NCBI GenBank assembly: GCA_913061055.1
Contig: CAJXVA010000015.1
Location: 1 to 46,128 of the forward strand
From: an uncultured Pseudomonadota bacterium
GTDB lineage: Bacteria > Myxococcota_A > Polyangia > Nannocystales > Nannocystaceae
Reading direction: 5' to 3'
Length of the DNA: 46,128 nt
The notes beneath the pieces are model-generated. The model saw nothing but the letters and a program-made list of their open reading frames with translations. It had not been told where the DNA came from and did not search any database. The translations under genes were made by a program, and so were the position numbers. Below, one piece after another: positions 1-9,548 of the stretch; positions within the stretch are counted from its first letter, which is position 1, and each line of letters begins with the position of its first letter.

Positions 1-1
1 C

Positions 2-2332
2 ACCGGGATCGAAGAGCCCGCTGCCGAAGAAGAGCCCGCAGGGGAAGAAGAACCCGAAGGGGAAGCGCGGCTGCGCGGTCGAGTGCTGGTCTACGGCGAT
101 CGGGACCCGGCCGGCGGCGCGCGGCTGCTTCCCAAGGACGGGAGCGCTCCGATCGATACCGACGTCAACGGAGAGTTCTCGGCCGACCTCCCACCGGGCG
201 ACTACGCGTTCGTCGTGAAGGCGCCGGGCTTTGACGACCTCGAAGTCAACGTTGCGCTCGTCGACAAGCAGGACCTCGAGATGGAGTTCTTCCTGCAGAC
301 GAGCTTGGAGGGAGAACGCTACCGGACGGTGGTCGAGCAGCAGCAGGCGGTCGCGGTGTCGAGCACCCGACTCGAGGGGCGGGAGATCCACGAGGTGCCG
401 GGCACCCGCGGCGATCCGCTCAGCGTGGTGACGGCGCTCCCGGGCGTGAGTCGGCTGGCGGGGTTCTTGCCCTACATCGTCGTTCGTGGAGCCGCACCCG
501 GCAACACCGGGTACTACCTCGACGGCGCCCGCGTCCCGATTCTCTATCACGTTGCGATCGGGCCCTCGGTCATCCACCCGTACTTCATCGACGCGGTCGA
601 TTTCTATCCCGGCAGCGCGCCCGTCCGACTGGGGCGCTTCACCGCGGGGTTGATCGAGGCGACGACACGTCCGGCGCGTCGCGACCGCGTTCATGGCGAG
701 GTCGATGTTCGGCTGACCGACGCGGGGGGGCTGGTGGAGGTTCCGATCTCCAGGCCGGTGCTGGACCGCGACTGTCGACGCAACAAGAAGCGGCGCGAGT
801 GTGAGAAGGGCGCTCCTCGGGGGGCGCTGACGCTGGCTGGACGCTACAGCTACACGGCAGGGGTTCTGAGCTTGGTCAACTCGACGGCCCGGATCAATTT
901 TTGGGACTACCAGGCTCGCTTCGACCACGACCTGGGACGCCGGGCTCGGTACACCGCGTTTGCCTACGGAAGCTACGACGACATTGGAACGCGGGCGGTC
1001 AATGGGTCTCCCGCGTCCACGTTCTTGCGCTTCAACTTCCACCGCTTCGACAACCGGGTGCGGCAGCGCCTGCGAGGGGGCGGCACCGCGACGTACGCGG
1101 TGGTGTTGGGCCTCGACTCGTCCGGCCTAGGCGACGTGTTCACGCGGGAGTACCGGATCGCACCCCGCATCGACTACCGGCTGCCGACCCGGCACAAGGC
1201 GGTGGAGGTCGGCCTGGGCCTCGACACGGAGTTTCAGTTCTTCCGGATCGAGACGCCCGAGGGCGGCGACGGGGATTTCGACACCGCCGATCTCGGGCTG
1301 TTTTTCAGCGAGCGCTTCGTGTCGGCCACCGGTGGTTACGCGGAGCTGATCTTCAACAAGGGCAACGTGCAGGTTCGGCCGGGCCTGCGCGCCGACTTCT
1401 ACGGGCAGGTTGGACGCAGCCCGTATGTGTTCAACACCCAGGCGTACACGTCGGCGTTTGGCGTCGACCCGCGCCTGCTGATGCGCGAGCGCCTCAACGA
1501 TCGCTGGGCACTCAAGCAGGCGATCGGCCTGTACCACCAGCCGCCCACGTTCCCGATCCCGGTGCCGGGCGTGGAGAGCTTTGGCTTCGAGCGGGGGTTG
1601 CAGCAAAACGCACAAACCTCGTTCGGCTATGAGTTCGCCGCCGTTCCCGGGCTCCTCAACGTCGAGCAAGAGGCCTACGTCGGCTACCTGAGCAACCTCC
1701 AGGACTACGAGATCGACGCCGAGAACGAGGACAACCCGATCAACGAGCTCGAAGACGTGATCAACTCTGTGACGGGTTGGTCGTACGGTCTGGAGACGCT
1801 GGTCAAGCTCGACCCTCAGCTCCGCGTGTTTGGCTGGGTCGCCTACACGCTCTCGCGTGCGACCCGGGACTACGAGGTTGGGGGCAAGGCACCGGCCAGC
1901 TGGGACCAACGCCACATCCTGAACGTCGTTTTGGGGTACCGCATCAGCCAGAAGTGGAACTTCGGCGGCCGCGTCCACTACCACACCGGTCGGCCTTGGA
2001 CGGCCCGTGATGACAACGAATCCCAGACCGACGCGCTGAGGAATCGCCGCAACAACGCCCGTCTGCCGCCCTACTTCCAGCTGGATCTGAGGGCGGAGAG
2101 AATCTGGCGCTGGCCCAAGTGGCAGATGTCGCTGGCACTGGACATCTCCAACGCGACCTACGCGCGGGAGACCTTCGCCTGTACAGAGGCCGACGAGGAG
2201 AGCCCGAGCCCCCTGGCGATGCGTAGCGGGCAGCTGGCAGCGTCGCCCGATCCGGCGCGTGGGATCGTGCAGTGCACCCCGCAAGGGTTCCGGTACATCA
2301 TCCCATCGTTGGGCCTGCGGGCTCGCTGGTAG
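2..2332 (+). CDS. TonB-dependent-receptor-like outer membrane protein, 5'-truncated
   Basis: The reading frame is open to the left edge, so the true start lies outside the window; a GTG at 83 is only an internal candidate. The first 20 or so visible residues are an acidic EEP-type linker. Next comes a carboxypeptidase-regulatory-like Ig fold (GRVLVYGDRDPAGG to about residue 100), then a plug-like domain containing VVRGAAPGNTGYYLDG, and a long beta-barrel of alternating residues with many aromatic girdle positions. The protein ends in RARW, and a terminal aromatic residue is usual for barrels inserted by BAM. In this family the plug and barrel import large or scarce substrates using TonB energy; no TonB box is visible because the N-terminus is missing. 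The substrate cannot be read from the sequence. It ends 105 nt before the acyl carrier gene, and no functional link is evident. Confidence 0.8.
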   Translation, partial: TGIEEPAAEEEPAGEEEPEGEARLRGRVLVYGDRDPAGGARLLPKDGSAPIDTDVNGEFSADLPPGDYAFVVKAPGFDDLEVNVALVDKQDLEMEFFLQTSLEGERYRTVVEQQQAVAVSSTRLEGREIHEVPGTRGDPLSVVTALPGVSRLAGFLPYIVVRGAAPGNTGYYLDGARVPILYHVAIGPSVIHPYFIDAVDFYPGSAPVRLGRFTAGLIEATTRPARRDRVHGEVDVRLTDAGGLVEVPISRPVLDRDCRRNKKRRECEKGAPRGALTLAGRYSYTAGVLSLVNSTARINFWDYQARFDHDLGRRARYTAFAYGSYDDIGTRAVNGSPASTFLRFNFHRFDNRVRQRLRGGGTATYAVVLGLDSSGLGDVFTREYRIAPRIDYRLPTRHKAVEVGLGLDTEFQFFRIETPEGGDGDFDTADLGLFFSERFVSATGGYAELIFNKGNVQVRPGLRADFYGQVGRSPYVFNTQAYTSAFGVDPRLLMRERLNDRWALKQAIGLYHQPPTFPIPVPGVESFGFERGLQQNAQTSFGYEFAAVPGLLNVEQEAYVGYLSNLQDYEIDAENEDNPINELEDVINSVTGWSYGLETLVKLDPQLRVFGWVAYTLSRATRDYEVGGKAPASWDQRHILNVVLGYRISQKWNFGGRVHYHTGRPWTARDDNESQTDALRNRRNNARLPPYFQLDLRAERIWRWPKWQMSLALDISNATYARETFACTEADEESPSPLAMRSGQLAASPDPARGIVQCTPQGFRYIIPSLGLRARW

Positions 2333-2437
2333 ACCGTCTCTTTTCGAGTCGGCCTGTGCTGCCCGGCCGACGCGTGACGTCGCGGTGAGGTCGGCCTGCG
2401 CTTGTTTTCCTCCCTGCGCCCGGTGTAGTCAGGAGGG

Positions 2438-2665
2438 GTGACCAAGGACGAATTCATCGCGGAACTGGCCAACGTGCTTCAGGTCTCGGAAGACGCGCTC
2501 GAGCCGGCGACCGAGCTCAAGCAGTTCGAGGGCTGGGACTCCACCGCGGTCATCAACCTGATCGTTCTTCTGGACGAAAACGGTGCCGAGGTGGACGAAG
2601 AAAAAGTCCCCGAGTGCAAGACCGTTCAAGACGTTCTCGATCTCGCCGGCGACGCCATCAAGTAG
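2438..2665 (+). CDS. Acyl carrier protein (phosphopantetheine-binding)
   Basis: A 75-residue acidic protein of the size and helical pattern of acyl carrier proteins. The motif GWDSTAVINL carries Ser35, the expected 4'-phosphopantetheine attachment site, although the motif is DST rather than the DSL of housekeeping AcpP. It would carry acyl groups as thioesters for the ketosynthase encoded 34 nt downstream. The GTG start at 2438 is forced by the family N-terminus. Its AGGAGG (2431-2436) lies only one base upstream, an unusually tight spacing, so translation may be inefficient. The variant motif and the dedicated ketosynthase suggest a specialised ACP rather than the general fatty-acid one (inference). 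Confidence 0.87.
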   Translation: MTKDEFIAELANVLQVSEDALEPATELKQFEGWDSTAVINLIVLLDENGAEVDEEKVPECKTVQDVLDLAGDAIK

Positions 2666-2699
2666 CTCGAATCCTCAACGCCCGACGTCGGTATCACCC

Positions 2700-3755
2700 A
2701 TGAAAGTTGTTGGAATCGCGGCATGCGTGCCGAAAGCGACGGCCGAGACACGCTCGGCCGCTGAGCACTTCCCCAAACACGACGTCGATCGCATCGTGGA
2801 CAACACGGGCGTCGAACGGAAGCGCGAGGGCGGACCCGATGCCACCGTTTCGATGATGTGCATCAAGGCGGCGGAGGATGTCCTCGAGGCCGTCGGGTGG
2901 GAGCGAGAGTCCATCGACGCGGTCATCCTGGTGACCACGCTCGGCGACGTGCTGATGCCCGCGACGGCGCACCTCATCCAGCACGAGCTGGGGATTCCGA
3001 GCACCGCGCTCACGTTCGATATCCATCTGGGTTGCTCGGGTTACACGCACAGCCTGATCGTCGCGTACGGCCTGCTCAAGGCAGGGGTGATCAAGCGGGC
3101 GTTGCTGCTCAGCGGTGAGATGAGCGCGGGTCTGTTCCGACCTCGCGTCGCCGATTGTCGGCACCGAAGCGATCTCGCGAACTCGATCCTGTTCGGCGAC
3201 AGTGGCACCGCCACCCTCCTGACGTCCGAGGGCGAAGACCAGGTCGTCGCGCATCAGTTTGGTGCCGACGGCAAAGGCTTCGACAAGATCATGGTCAAAG
3301 GTGGCGCCGGCGCGATGCCGTGGACACCCGAGCTGTTCGAGCGTCGGATGGACGACGACGAGGTCGAGCGTCGGCCCATCGACCTCATCCTCAAGGGGCC
3401 CGACATCCTCACGTTCACGATGAAGCGCGTCCCGCGAATGCTCAAGGACCTCGTCGAGCGCTCTGGCTGGACTCCCGACGACATCGACGCCTTCGTGCCT
3501 CACCAGGCCAACAAGTTCATGCTCAACTTCCTGGCCCGGCGCATGAAGCTGCCGGCCGAGAAGATGCTGCTGTCGATCGAGAACTTCGGCAACACGGGCT
3601 GTGCCTCCATTCCGCTCACGCTGGTGCTCGAGGGCGGCGAACGCCTGAAGAAGCCCACCAAGTGGGCCTGGATGGGCTTTGGTGTGGGCCTTTCGTGGTC
3701 CGGTCTCTTCCTCGAGACCGACGAGATCATCGTCCCCCCGTTGCGCGAGATCTGA
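2700..3755 (+). CDS. 3-oxoacyl-ACP synthase III (FabH-like ketosynthase)
   Basis: A 351-residue thiolase-fold condensing enzyme. The KASIII catalytic triad is complete: Cys112 in HLGCSGYTHS (the same number as in E. coli FabH), His268 in VPHQANKF and Asn298 in ENFGNTG. KASIII enzymes condense an acyl-CoA starter with malonyl-ACP to begin an acyl chain. The start at 2700 gives the standard N-terminus MKVVGIAACVP; the frame is open further upstream but that stretch is basic and low-complexity. An acidic insertion near residues 211-226 distinguishes it from the compact housekeeping enzyme. It lies between a dedicated ACP and an unknown gene whose ATG overlaps its TGA, so the three are probably one operon making a specific acyl group. 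Starter and product are unknown. Confidence 0.9.
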   Translation: MKVVGIAACVPKATAETRSAAEHFPKHDVDRIVDNTGVERKREGGPDATVSMMCIKAAEDVLEAVGWERESIDAVILVTTLGDVLMPATAHLIQHELGIPSTALTFDIHLGCSGYTHSLIVAYGLLKAGVIKRALLLSGEMSAGLFRPRVADCRHRSDLANSILFGDSGTATLLTSEGEDQVVAHQFGADGKGFDKIMVKGGAGAMPWTPELFERRMDDDEVERRPIDLILKGPDILTFTMKRVPRMLKDLVERSGWTPDDIDAFVPHQANKFMLNFLARRMKLPAEKMLLSIENFGNTGCASIPLTLVLEGGERLKKPTKWAWMGFGVGLSWSGLFLETDEIIVPPLREI

Positions 3756-4228
3756 TGCTCCGGGCTCGCGCGTTTGCGTTCTCGTCGACGTTGCCGCTCG
3801 AGCACCGCGAGGCAGCAGAGAGGATCCTGTTCTTCAACCTTCAGCAGGAGAAGGTGAAGAACGGGATTCGGGCGGTGTCCGAGACCTACGGCCTGCCCAA
3901 GCTCGCCGCCGACGAGAGCGGCGAGCGGCTGCGTGTGACGGTCTCCAAAGACGTCGCCGTGCAGACGCTCTTCGTCACGGTGTGCAGCAGGGCAGGGGTC
4001 GCCGATCCGGTGGGTGCGATCGTGTTCACGCGCGAGCAGAACGCCCTGATCGCGCTGTACATGGCCGTGCACGAGGACTTCTCATCGACCGGGTCACACG
4101 CCAGCGAGAAACTGATGATCAAGATGCTCAAGGAGCTCGAGGGGATCGCCCGTCGGGTCCGCGGCGTGGACACGATCAAGCTCTACTTGGGTGGAACGAC
4201 GCCCGTCGCCAAGAAGATCCGGCGGTAG
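3755..4228 (+). CDS. Conserved-looking hypothetical protein coupled to the ketosynthase
   Basis: A 157-residue protein whose ATG overlaps the ketosynthase stop (TGATG), the usual layout for translational coupling. It is predicted soluble, with no signal peptide or membrane segment. The middle is hydrophobic with beta character (about residues 65-85), followed by a helical stretch rich in Lys, Leu and Glu. The frame is also open upstream inside the ketosynthase gene, but that extension would be an antisense-like artefact of GC bias. I do not recognise the family. The operon position suggests a role with the ACP and ketosynthase, for example in acyl transfer or substrate choice, but nothing in the sequence shows a catalytic motif. 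Confidence 0.72.
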   Translation: MLRARAFAFSSTLPLEHREAAERILFFNLQQEKVKNGIRAVSETYGLPKLAADESGERLRVTVSKDVAVQTLFVTVCSRAGVADPVGAIVFTREQNALIALYMAVHEDFSSTGSHASEKLMIKMLKELEGIARRVRGVDTIKLYLGGTTPVAKKIRR

Positions 4229-4277
4229 CACCGGTCGCTCGACAGGCTGATTCCTGCCGCGTAGCTCTGGACCTGGA

Positions 4278-4652
4278 TCAGGCCTCAGGGACCGCGGACG
4301 AGCTCGACAGGCCAGCCCTCGCGGTGCGCCGCTTGGGCAGCGCTGAGGTGAGCAGACCGGCGAAGACCAGCAGGAATGTTGCGACAAAGGCCCGCGGTTC
4401 GACCAGTCCGGGGACCAGCCCGGCAGCGCACAACACAACGCTCGCGACACGGCAGCGACCTTGCAGGACCAGGAGGCCACCCACGCATGCGGCCGCGAGC
4501 GCCGCCAGCAGGACGTAGCCGGTTCCGACGCCTGTGGTCATCGCCCACGAGGAGCTGGGCGGCGGTTCACTGAGCCAACTGAGCCCCATCGCGCCTGCCG
4601 CGACGCCGCCCACCATGGCGGCGACGATGCATATCCAGTGTTGCCGAGTCAT
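4278..4652 (-). CDS. Small integral membrane protein, four predicted helices
   Basis: A 124-residue hydrophobic protein. Predicted membrane helices lie near residues 7-25, 44-62, 68-84 and 88-106, followed by a basic then Ser-rich tail. The ATG at 4652 gives a short N-terminus and starts just before the first helix; longer forms would run into low-complexity Arg/Ser sequence. It sits 94 nt downstream of the large kinase gene on the same strand and could be co-transcribed with it. Convergent with the ketosynthase operon, with 49 nt between stops. No family recognised. Confidence 0.6.
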   Translation of the reverse strand: MTRQHWICIVAAMVGGVAAGAMGLSWLSEPPPSSSWAMTTGVGTGYVLLAALAAACVGGLLVLQGRCRVASVVLCAAGLVPGLVEPRAFVATFLLVFAGLLTSALPKRRTARAGLSSSSAVPEA

Positions 4653-4746
4653 CGGTGTTCGCCTGAATTGACGGGCGAGGTCACGGGCTGTTGCGGAAAA
4701 GTTTTGAATATTCCGAAGCAGGGTTCGGACCCGCGCGTTGCGGCGA

Positions 4747-7700
4747 TCAGCGCAGCCCGGGATCGGCGGGGTGTTGCTCGATCCATCGCCCCAGCTGTTG
4801 GAGCTGTACCGCGCCCTCGTTGCCGAGCAATTCGAGGATCTCTCGGCTGGCCTGGGCGTGCTGATGGGCCTGGCGCTTGTTGCCATCCGCCCAGGCGATA
4901 CGCGCCCACAGTGCGAAGGCGTCGGCGTTGCGCAAGGGCCGTTGGCCCTCGGTCGCGATCTTGGCCGCAGCATCGACGAGGGGACGCTGAGGCTCCGGGA
5001 CGCCAGTGGGGAAGGTCGCTGCCCACGCGAGACGGAACCTCGCGCGGAACGGGTCGTCCGGCTCTGCGTCCGAAAGAAGTTCGATGGCCTCGGCCAGGTG
5101 CGTGCGCGCGTCTTTGAAGTCGCCGGCTTCGAGCGAGCTTCGACCAAACTCGGCCAAGTGTCGCGCGATGCTGAACGGGGAGGGCCCTTCGAGCTCGCGG
5201 ACGAGGTCCACGGCGGCTCGACTCGATTCGACGGCGCCCTCGAAGTCTCCTTGCTCGCGCTTCACTTCGCCCAGACGCATCAGCAGGTCGGACTCGTTCC
5301 CGGTTCCGGGCTGGGTCCGGTGGATCAGGCTCAACGCCTCTTCGAGCTTCTCCTGCGCTTGGGCGTGGTCACCAAGGTGCCGGTCGGCATTGGCCAGGTT
5401 GACCAGGGAGATGGCGTTGTCGGGGTGCGAGTCGCCGAGGGTGATCCGCCGGAGCTCCAGCGCCTGCGTGAGGACCTCGCGGCACCCCTCGTAGTCTCCG
5501 ATCTCGCCCCGAATTGCGCCGATGTTTTCGAGGGACGAGGCCATGAACGGGTGGCCGGCGCCGTAGCGGGTCCGAGTGATGTCGAGTGACTTCTTGAAGG
5601 CGTCTTCGGCCTCCTTCAGCCGACCCTGCCGGGCATGAAGTCGCCCGAGCGTGCCCCACGTCATGTCCTCGCCGAGGACGGACGTCTCCGTTGCGTTGGC
5701 CGTCGCATCCAGGGCGAGCTGGATGTGCTGTTCGGCGAGGTCGTAGATGTCGTGGGTCATGTAGGCCACGGCGATCCCGTTCTCGAGCTGGATGCGCCGC
5801 TTGGGTCCGACGCTGAGTCGCTCCAGAGCCGCGATCCCATGCTGGTACCAGCGCTCGGTGTCCTCGAGGGATGAGCCAGGGTCGACACCGGCCCACACCC
5901 GACCCACAGCAACCCGAGGGATGACGGCCTGGTTGCCCGCGGCGAGTGCCGCAGACATCGCTTCATGCTGCAGCGACTCTGCCTCGTCCAGACGGCCCTG
6001 AAACTCGCGGTCCTCGGCCAGCGTGATGAGGGCCTCGGCTTCGCTCCACGCGTGCCCGCCGTCGCGTGCGAGCTTGATCGCCTTGAGGGCGCTCTGTGCC
6101 GATTCGTCGTGCTTGCCGGTCTTCTGCAGCGCCAGCGCCCGGGTGTTGAGCGCGTCGAGCTCGTCTCGCAGTGCGCGTTGTTCCGCCGATCCCAGAGACG
6201 AATCGGCACGAGCGAGGGCTTCGACGTCGTCGCAGCTGGATGCGGGCTGCAGGATGCTGGTCGCATCGAGGCTTCGCTCGAGCGATTCGCCATCGACGTC
6301 TTGCAGCACTCCGACCAGCGTACTCAGCTCCCGGCGGCGAGCCTCGAGGCAGTTCATGCGAAGGGCGAGCATGGACCCAGGGACCTCACCGGCCGCGGAC
6401 TGCTCGCACGCCGTGCGTTGGGCGGAGAGCCATTGCTGGGCATGGTCCTCGAGCGCGGTCTCGGTGCCGCTCCAGCTCGCCTCCGCGTAGGGGCGGCCGG
6501 TCTCGAGAAATGCCGCGCGTAGCGAGGTCCGGCGATCGTCGTCCCAGATGCCTCGGAGCATCGAGTCCACGTTGTCGCAGTAGACGTCTTCGGTCGTGTC
6601 GGTGCGGCTGTAGGCCAGGAGTCCGACGCCCAACACGGCGCCGGGAAACAAGATCGTCGCCCACCGTCGCCACGTTCGTGCCGGGTCGTGAGTGAGTTCG
6701 ACGAGAAGCGCTTCCATGGTGGGGAAGCGTTCGTCGGGACGGACGGAGAGACCTCGGAGGATCGCCCTTCGGACGCGGCGCGGGACGTCGGACTCCCGCG
6801 GGGGCGGAAGAAAGCGGCCGGCCGTGACGTTGGCCATCAGCTCTCCGAGCACCCGTCCTTCAAACGGGCGCCGGCCATACAGGGCCTCGTAGAGGGTGAC
6901 GCAGAAGCTGAACTGGTCGGCCAGTGCGTCGCTGCGCTGTCCGGCCAGCTGCTCGGGGGCCATGTACGCCGGCGTGCCGACGAGGGCGCCGGTACGGGTG
7001 AGCTGGGCCGACATGACCGGGGTGCGCTCGATGGCCGCGATCGTGTTGAAGGAGTCGGTCTTGCCCGCAGCTGGGCGCGCCAGGCCAAAGTCCGTCACGG
7101 CGGCCCGGCCCTCGCTATCGATCAAGACGTTGTCCGGTTTGAAGTCCCGGTGAACCAGGCCTGCTTTGTGGGCTGCGCCGAGGCCTCGGCCGGCCGCGAC
7201 GAAGATCTCGAGCCGGTCCCTCCACGGGCGCGGAACCTTGAGCCACTCGGTCAGCGTCCCGCCGTCGACGAACTCCATCGCGACGAACACCTGGTCGCCG
7301 AACTCACCCACGTCGTGAACCGTGATCACGTTGGGGTGGGTGAGCTTGGCCATCGACTGCGCCTCTCGGAGGAGTCGGGTCCGTTGTTCGGCGAGCTCTT
7401 CATCGAGGGAGCCCCCCAACGAGGTCATCAAGAGCTTGATCGCGACCTTGCGGTCCAGCTCGGGATCGTAGGCCGCGTACACGACGCCCATCCCGCCTTC
7501 GCCGACCTTGTTCAGCACGACGTAGCGGCCAACCTTGTCGCCCTCGGTCAGACGCGGGGCAACCTTGTAGACCTCGGTCGCAGGGTCCCGCGTGGGATCC
7601 GCGGCGACGGGCTCGGGTGCAATGGATGTGTCGGTGACCGCTAGCTCATCGGATGCCGGCTCGAACCGCGCCAGCTCCACCATGACCGCGCGGCAGAGCT

Positions 7701-7797
7701 CGCAGCTGTCCTGATGCTCCTCGAGCGCGTCACGGGTCGCGTCATCGAGCTCACCGCGCACGAAGTCGACGAGCACGTTTTCCTCGGGGCAGTCCAT
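4747..7797 (-). CDS. Membrane-anchored Ser/Thr protein kinase with TPR region and N-terminal zinc-finger-like motif
   Basis: A 1016-residue Hanks-type kinase. Residues 1-40 contain HQDSCELC (His28, Cys32, Cys35), the H-x3-C-x2-C signature of anti-sigma-type zinc fingers. The kinase domain spans about 91-370: glycine loop GEGGMG, Lys121, catalytic loop HRDFKPDN (216-223), DFG (236-238) and MAPEQL. A single membrane helix follows at about 380-396. The C-terminal half is outside the cytoplasm in this topology and is a helical region with several TPR-like repeats (about 560-1000). The ATG at 7797 was chosen because it starts directly at the finger; an in-frame ATG at 7860 would overlap the divergent gene start. 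Such kinases phosphorylate cytoplasmic partners; the TPR part probably binds proteins. The 61-nt gap to the SGNH gene must hold both promoters. Confidence 0.9.
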   Translation of the reverse strand: MDCPEENVLVDFVRGELDDATRDALEEHQDSCELCRAVMVELARFEPASDELAVTDTSIAPEPVAADPTRDPATEVYKVAPRLTEGDKVGRYVVLNKVGEGGMGVVYAAYDPELDRKVAIKLLMTSLGGSLDEELAEQRTRLLREAQSMAKLTHPNVITVHDVGEFGDQVFVAMEFVDGGTLTEWLKVPRPWRDRLEIFVAAGRGLGAAHKAGLVHRDFKPDNVLIDSEGRAAVTDFGLARPAAGKTDSFNTIAAIERTPVMSAQLTRTGALVGTPAYMAPEQLAGQRSDALADQFSFCVTLYEALYGRRPFEGRVLGELMANVTAGRFLPPPRESDVPRRVRRAILRGLSVRPDERFPTMEALLVELTHDPARTWRRWATILFPGAVLGVGLLAYSRTDTTEDVYCDNVDSMLRGIWDDDRRTSLRAAFLETGRPYAEASWSGTETALEDHAQQWLSAQRTACEQSAAGEVPGSMLALRMNCLEARRRELSTLVGVLQDVDGESLERSLDATSILQPASSCDDVEALARADSSLGSAEQRALRDELDALNTRALALQKTGKHDESAQSALKAIKLARDGGHAWSEAEALITLAEDREFQGRLDEAESLQHEAMSAALAAGNQAVIPRVAVGRVWAGVDPGSSLEDTERWYQHGIAALERLSVGPKRRIQLENGIAVAYMTHDIYDLAEQHIQLALDATANATETSVLGEDMTWGTLGRLHARQGRLKEAEDAFKKSLDITRTRYGAGHPFMASSLENIGAIRGEIGDYEGCREVLTQALELRRITLGDSHPDNAISLVNLANADRHLGDHAQAQEKLEEALSLIHRTQPGTGNESDLLMRLGEVKREQGDFEGAVESSRAAVDLVRELEGPSPFSIARHLAEFGRSSLEAGDFKDARTHLAEAIELLSDAEPDDPFRARFRLAWAATFPTGVPEPQRPLVDAAAKIATEGQRPLRNADAFALWARIAWADGNKRQAHQHAQASREILELLGNEGAVQLQQLGRWIEQHPADPGLR

Positions 7798-7858
7798 CCG
7801 GGCGGGAAAGTGTAGCTTTGCACGCTCGGGCTCCGCACGCGGTAGGGTGCAGGCAGTC

Positions 7859-8722
7859 ATGCGTCACAGATACGCAATGCTCGCCGGCTTGGCCTTCTGT
7901 GGCTGCGTTGCGGCCGAAGCCTCGCCCCCGGTCGCGGCCTGGAGCCCGTCGTTGGCCATCGTCGCGGAGCCGCCCGTGGCGGCCGAACCCGAAAAACGCG
8001 CGGTTGCCGTCCCGCAAACCCCGACCTGCGCGCCGGTCGAGCCTCTGGACGTGTTGTTCATCGGCAACAGCTACGTCATTCAGAGCGACACCCCATCGCT
8101 CCTCGAAGCGATGGCTGTGGACGCGGGCGTCGAGTTCCATGTCGAGCGCCTGGCGATGGGCGGCAAGGACTTCGCCTTCCACCTGGGTCGGCCGCAGACG
8201 AAGAAGATGCTCGCGTCACGCGACTGGGACGTGGTGCTCCTGCAGAGCCACAGCCTCGATCCCCTGCGCGACCCCGAGGGCTTTGCCAAAGCAGGGGCCG
8301 GCTTGGTGGAGGCGGTCCGGGCTTCGGGCGCCGAACCAATGCTGTTTGAGACGTGGCCGCGGCGGGCCGGGCACAACCTGTACAACTACATGGAAGAGGT
8401 CGGGAAGACGCCGGCCGAAATGCTGCGACGGGTGGCCCGTCAGTACGCGGAACTCGGGCGGCAGACGGGAACGCCGGTTGTTCAGGTCGGCCACGCGTGG
8501 ATGCAACTCCAAGAAGAGAACGCCGAGGTTGGGCTGTACTTGAAGGACGGGGCGCATCCCGCAGAAGATGGCGCCTATCTCAGCGCCGCGGTGATCTTTG
8601 CCGAACTGACGGAGCGAGACCCTCGCGCCGTACTGCAGCCGCACGGAGCCACGGACGCGACGGAGGCTGCCGCGATTGGAGCTGTCGCTTCCGCGGTGGT
8701 CGAGCCTCCCTGCGCCTGGTGA
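7859..8722 (+). CDS. SGNH-hydrolase-like secreted protein
   Basis: A 287-residue protein with a signal-like N-terminus (basic, then a hydrophobic run to about residue 19) and a Pro/Ala-rich spacer to about 60. The SGNH fold is indicated by block I VLFIGNSY with nucleophile candidate Ser71, and block V DGAHPAEDG with Asp230 and His233 in DxxH arrangement. SGNH enzymes hydrolyse esters of lipids, glycans or polysaccharide acyl groups; the substrate here is unknown. A Cys-rich LAFCGC end of the signal might be a poor lipobox, but Phe at -1 argues against lipidation. ATG 7859 is preferred over in-frame GTG 7847. It is divergent from the kinase and convergent with the cyclo-ligase-like gene, seven nt apart. 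Confidence 0.75.
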   Translation: MRHRYAMLAGLAFCGCVAAEASPPVAAWSPSLAIVAEPPVAAEPEKRAVAVPQTPTCAPVEPLDVLFIGNSYVIQSDTPSLLEAMAVDAGVEFHVERLAMGGKDFAFHLGRPQTKKMLASRDWDVVLLQSHSLDPLRDPEGFAKAGAGLVEAVRASGAEPMLFETWPRRAGHNLYNYMEEVGKTPAEMLRRVARQYAELGRQTGTPVVQVGHAWMQLQEENAEVGLYLKDGAHPAEDGAYLSAAVIFAELTERDPRAVLQPHGATDATEAAAIGAVASAVVEPPCAW

Positions 8723-8729
8723 GTGGTGG

Positions 8730-9446
8730 CTACGGCCCGTGCTCGAGCACCGGGATGGAGTCTCGCTTGTCGGGATCGAGCTGGTCCCAGAGCACACCGG
8801 TCGGCCGTTCGTGGGTTCGTTTGCAGCGGATCGCACGCGAAGGGGTGACCACGAGGTCCAAAGAGACGTCGTGCGGCAGCATCGGGATGGCGCGGGCTGG
8901 CAGTACCTGACAGCCGTGGACCGTGGTTGCGACCGGGGTCTTCGCGTGGACTTTGCCGTGCTCCCGCAGCAAGGCGTACTCGAGGTCGCTGTAGCCCCCG
9001 CCCTTGCCCAATCGGGCGCCTTGTCGGGTCACGCCGACGCAGCCGGTGACGATGAGATCGATCGGGGGCATCTCCTCGAGGCGCGTGGGAACGCCGATGG
9101 CGTCAGCACCCTTCGCGGATGACGCGACCCACAAGTCACTCGCGTCGATTTGGGATGGATCGAGCGCGATGAACGGAGCATCGGTGCGGAGGCGTGGCAC
9201 CGCCATGAAGACGAGCTTTCCCTCCTTGAGGGCACGGTGCCGGACCGGCCGCTGAGGTAAGTCCGGGTTGCATTTGATCACCGCTGCCTGGGTCCAGGCT
9301 TTGGTTGTGGTCAGGATGTCCGCGGCCGACTCGGCCCCCACGAAGTTTGGAATCCGTCCCTCGACGCCGGGGAAGCGGGCCGCACCCGCGTCTCGAATCG
9401 CCTGCCAACAGGCCGTTCGGAGCTCCGACTTGGACAACCGAGGCAT
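8730..9446 (-). CDS. 5-formyltetrahydrofolate cyclo-ligase family protein (MTHFSD-like)
   Basis: A 238-residue soluble protein. The motif RLGKGGGYSDLEYALL matches the G-K-G-G-G-Y-x-D signature by which the cyclo-ligase family binds the folate/ATP site. The N-terminal part (IPNFVGAESAADIL, IKCNPDLPQRPVR, VFMAVPRL) resembles the MTHFSD-like branch rather than short bacterial FAU1/YgfA enzymes. Family members convert 5-formyl-THF to 5,10-methenyl-THF with ATP, but this branch is less well characterised, so the reaction is uncertain. The ATG at 9446 gives a natural N-terminus. The gene appears monocistronic, divergent from the lipoprotein gene at 9549. Confidence 0.8.
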   Translation of the reverse strand: MPRLSKSELRTACWQAIRDAGAARFPGVEGRIPNFVGAESAADILTTTKAWTQAAVIKCNPDLPQRPVRHRALKEGKLVFMAVPRLRTDAPFIALDPSQIDASDLWVASSAKGADAIGVPTRLEEMPPIDLIVTGCVGVTRQGARLGKGGGYSDLEYALLREHGKVHAKTPVATTVHGCQVLPARAIPMLPHDVSLDLVVTPSRAIRCKRTHERPTGVLWDQLDPDKRDSIPVLEHGP

Positions 9447-9548
9447 CGCGCCCAGTCTCGCCTCGATATGGCTTCAATCCATAACAAACTCGCCGTCCGT
9501 CGAAGAAAATCCCTGACAGATCGACCCGGCGGCGCTTTACTGCCAGCG

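Noticed and set aside
1127-2284. 385-residue minus-strand frame
   Set aside because: Antisense to the outer-membrane receptor; composition is Arg/Val/Asp-biased shadow coding.
9513-9541. CTGACA-N17-TTTACT promoter-like boxes before the 9549 lipoprotein
   Set aside because: The -10 box would be seven bases from the start codon, requiring a leaderless mRNA; too weak to list.
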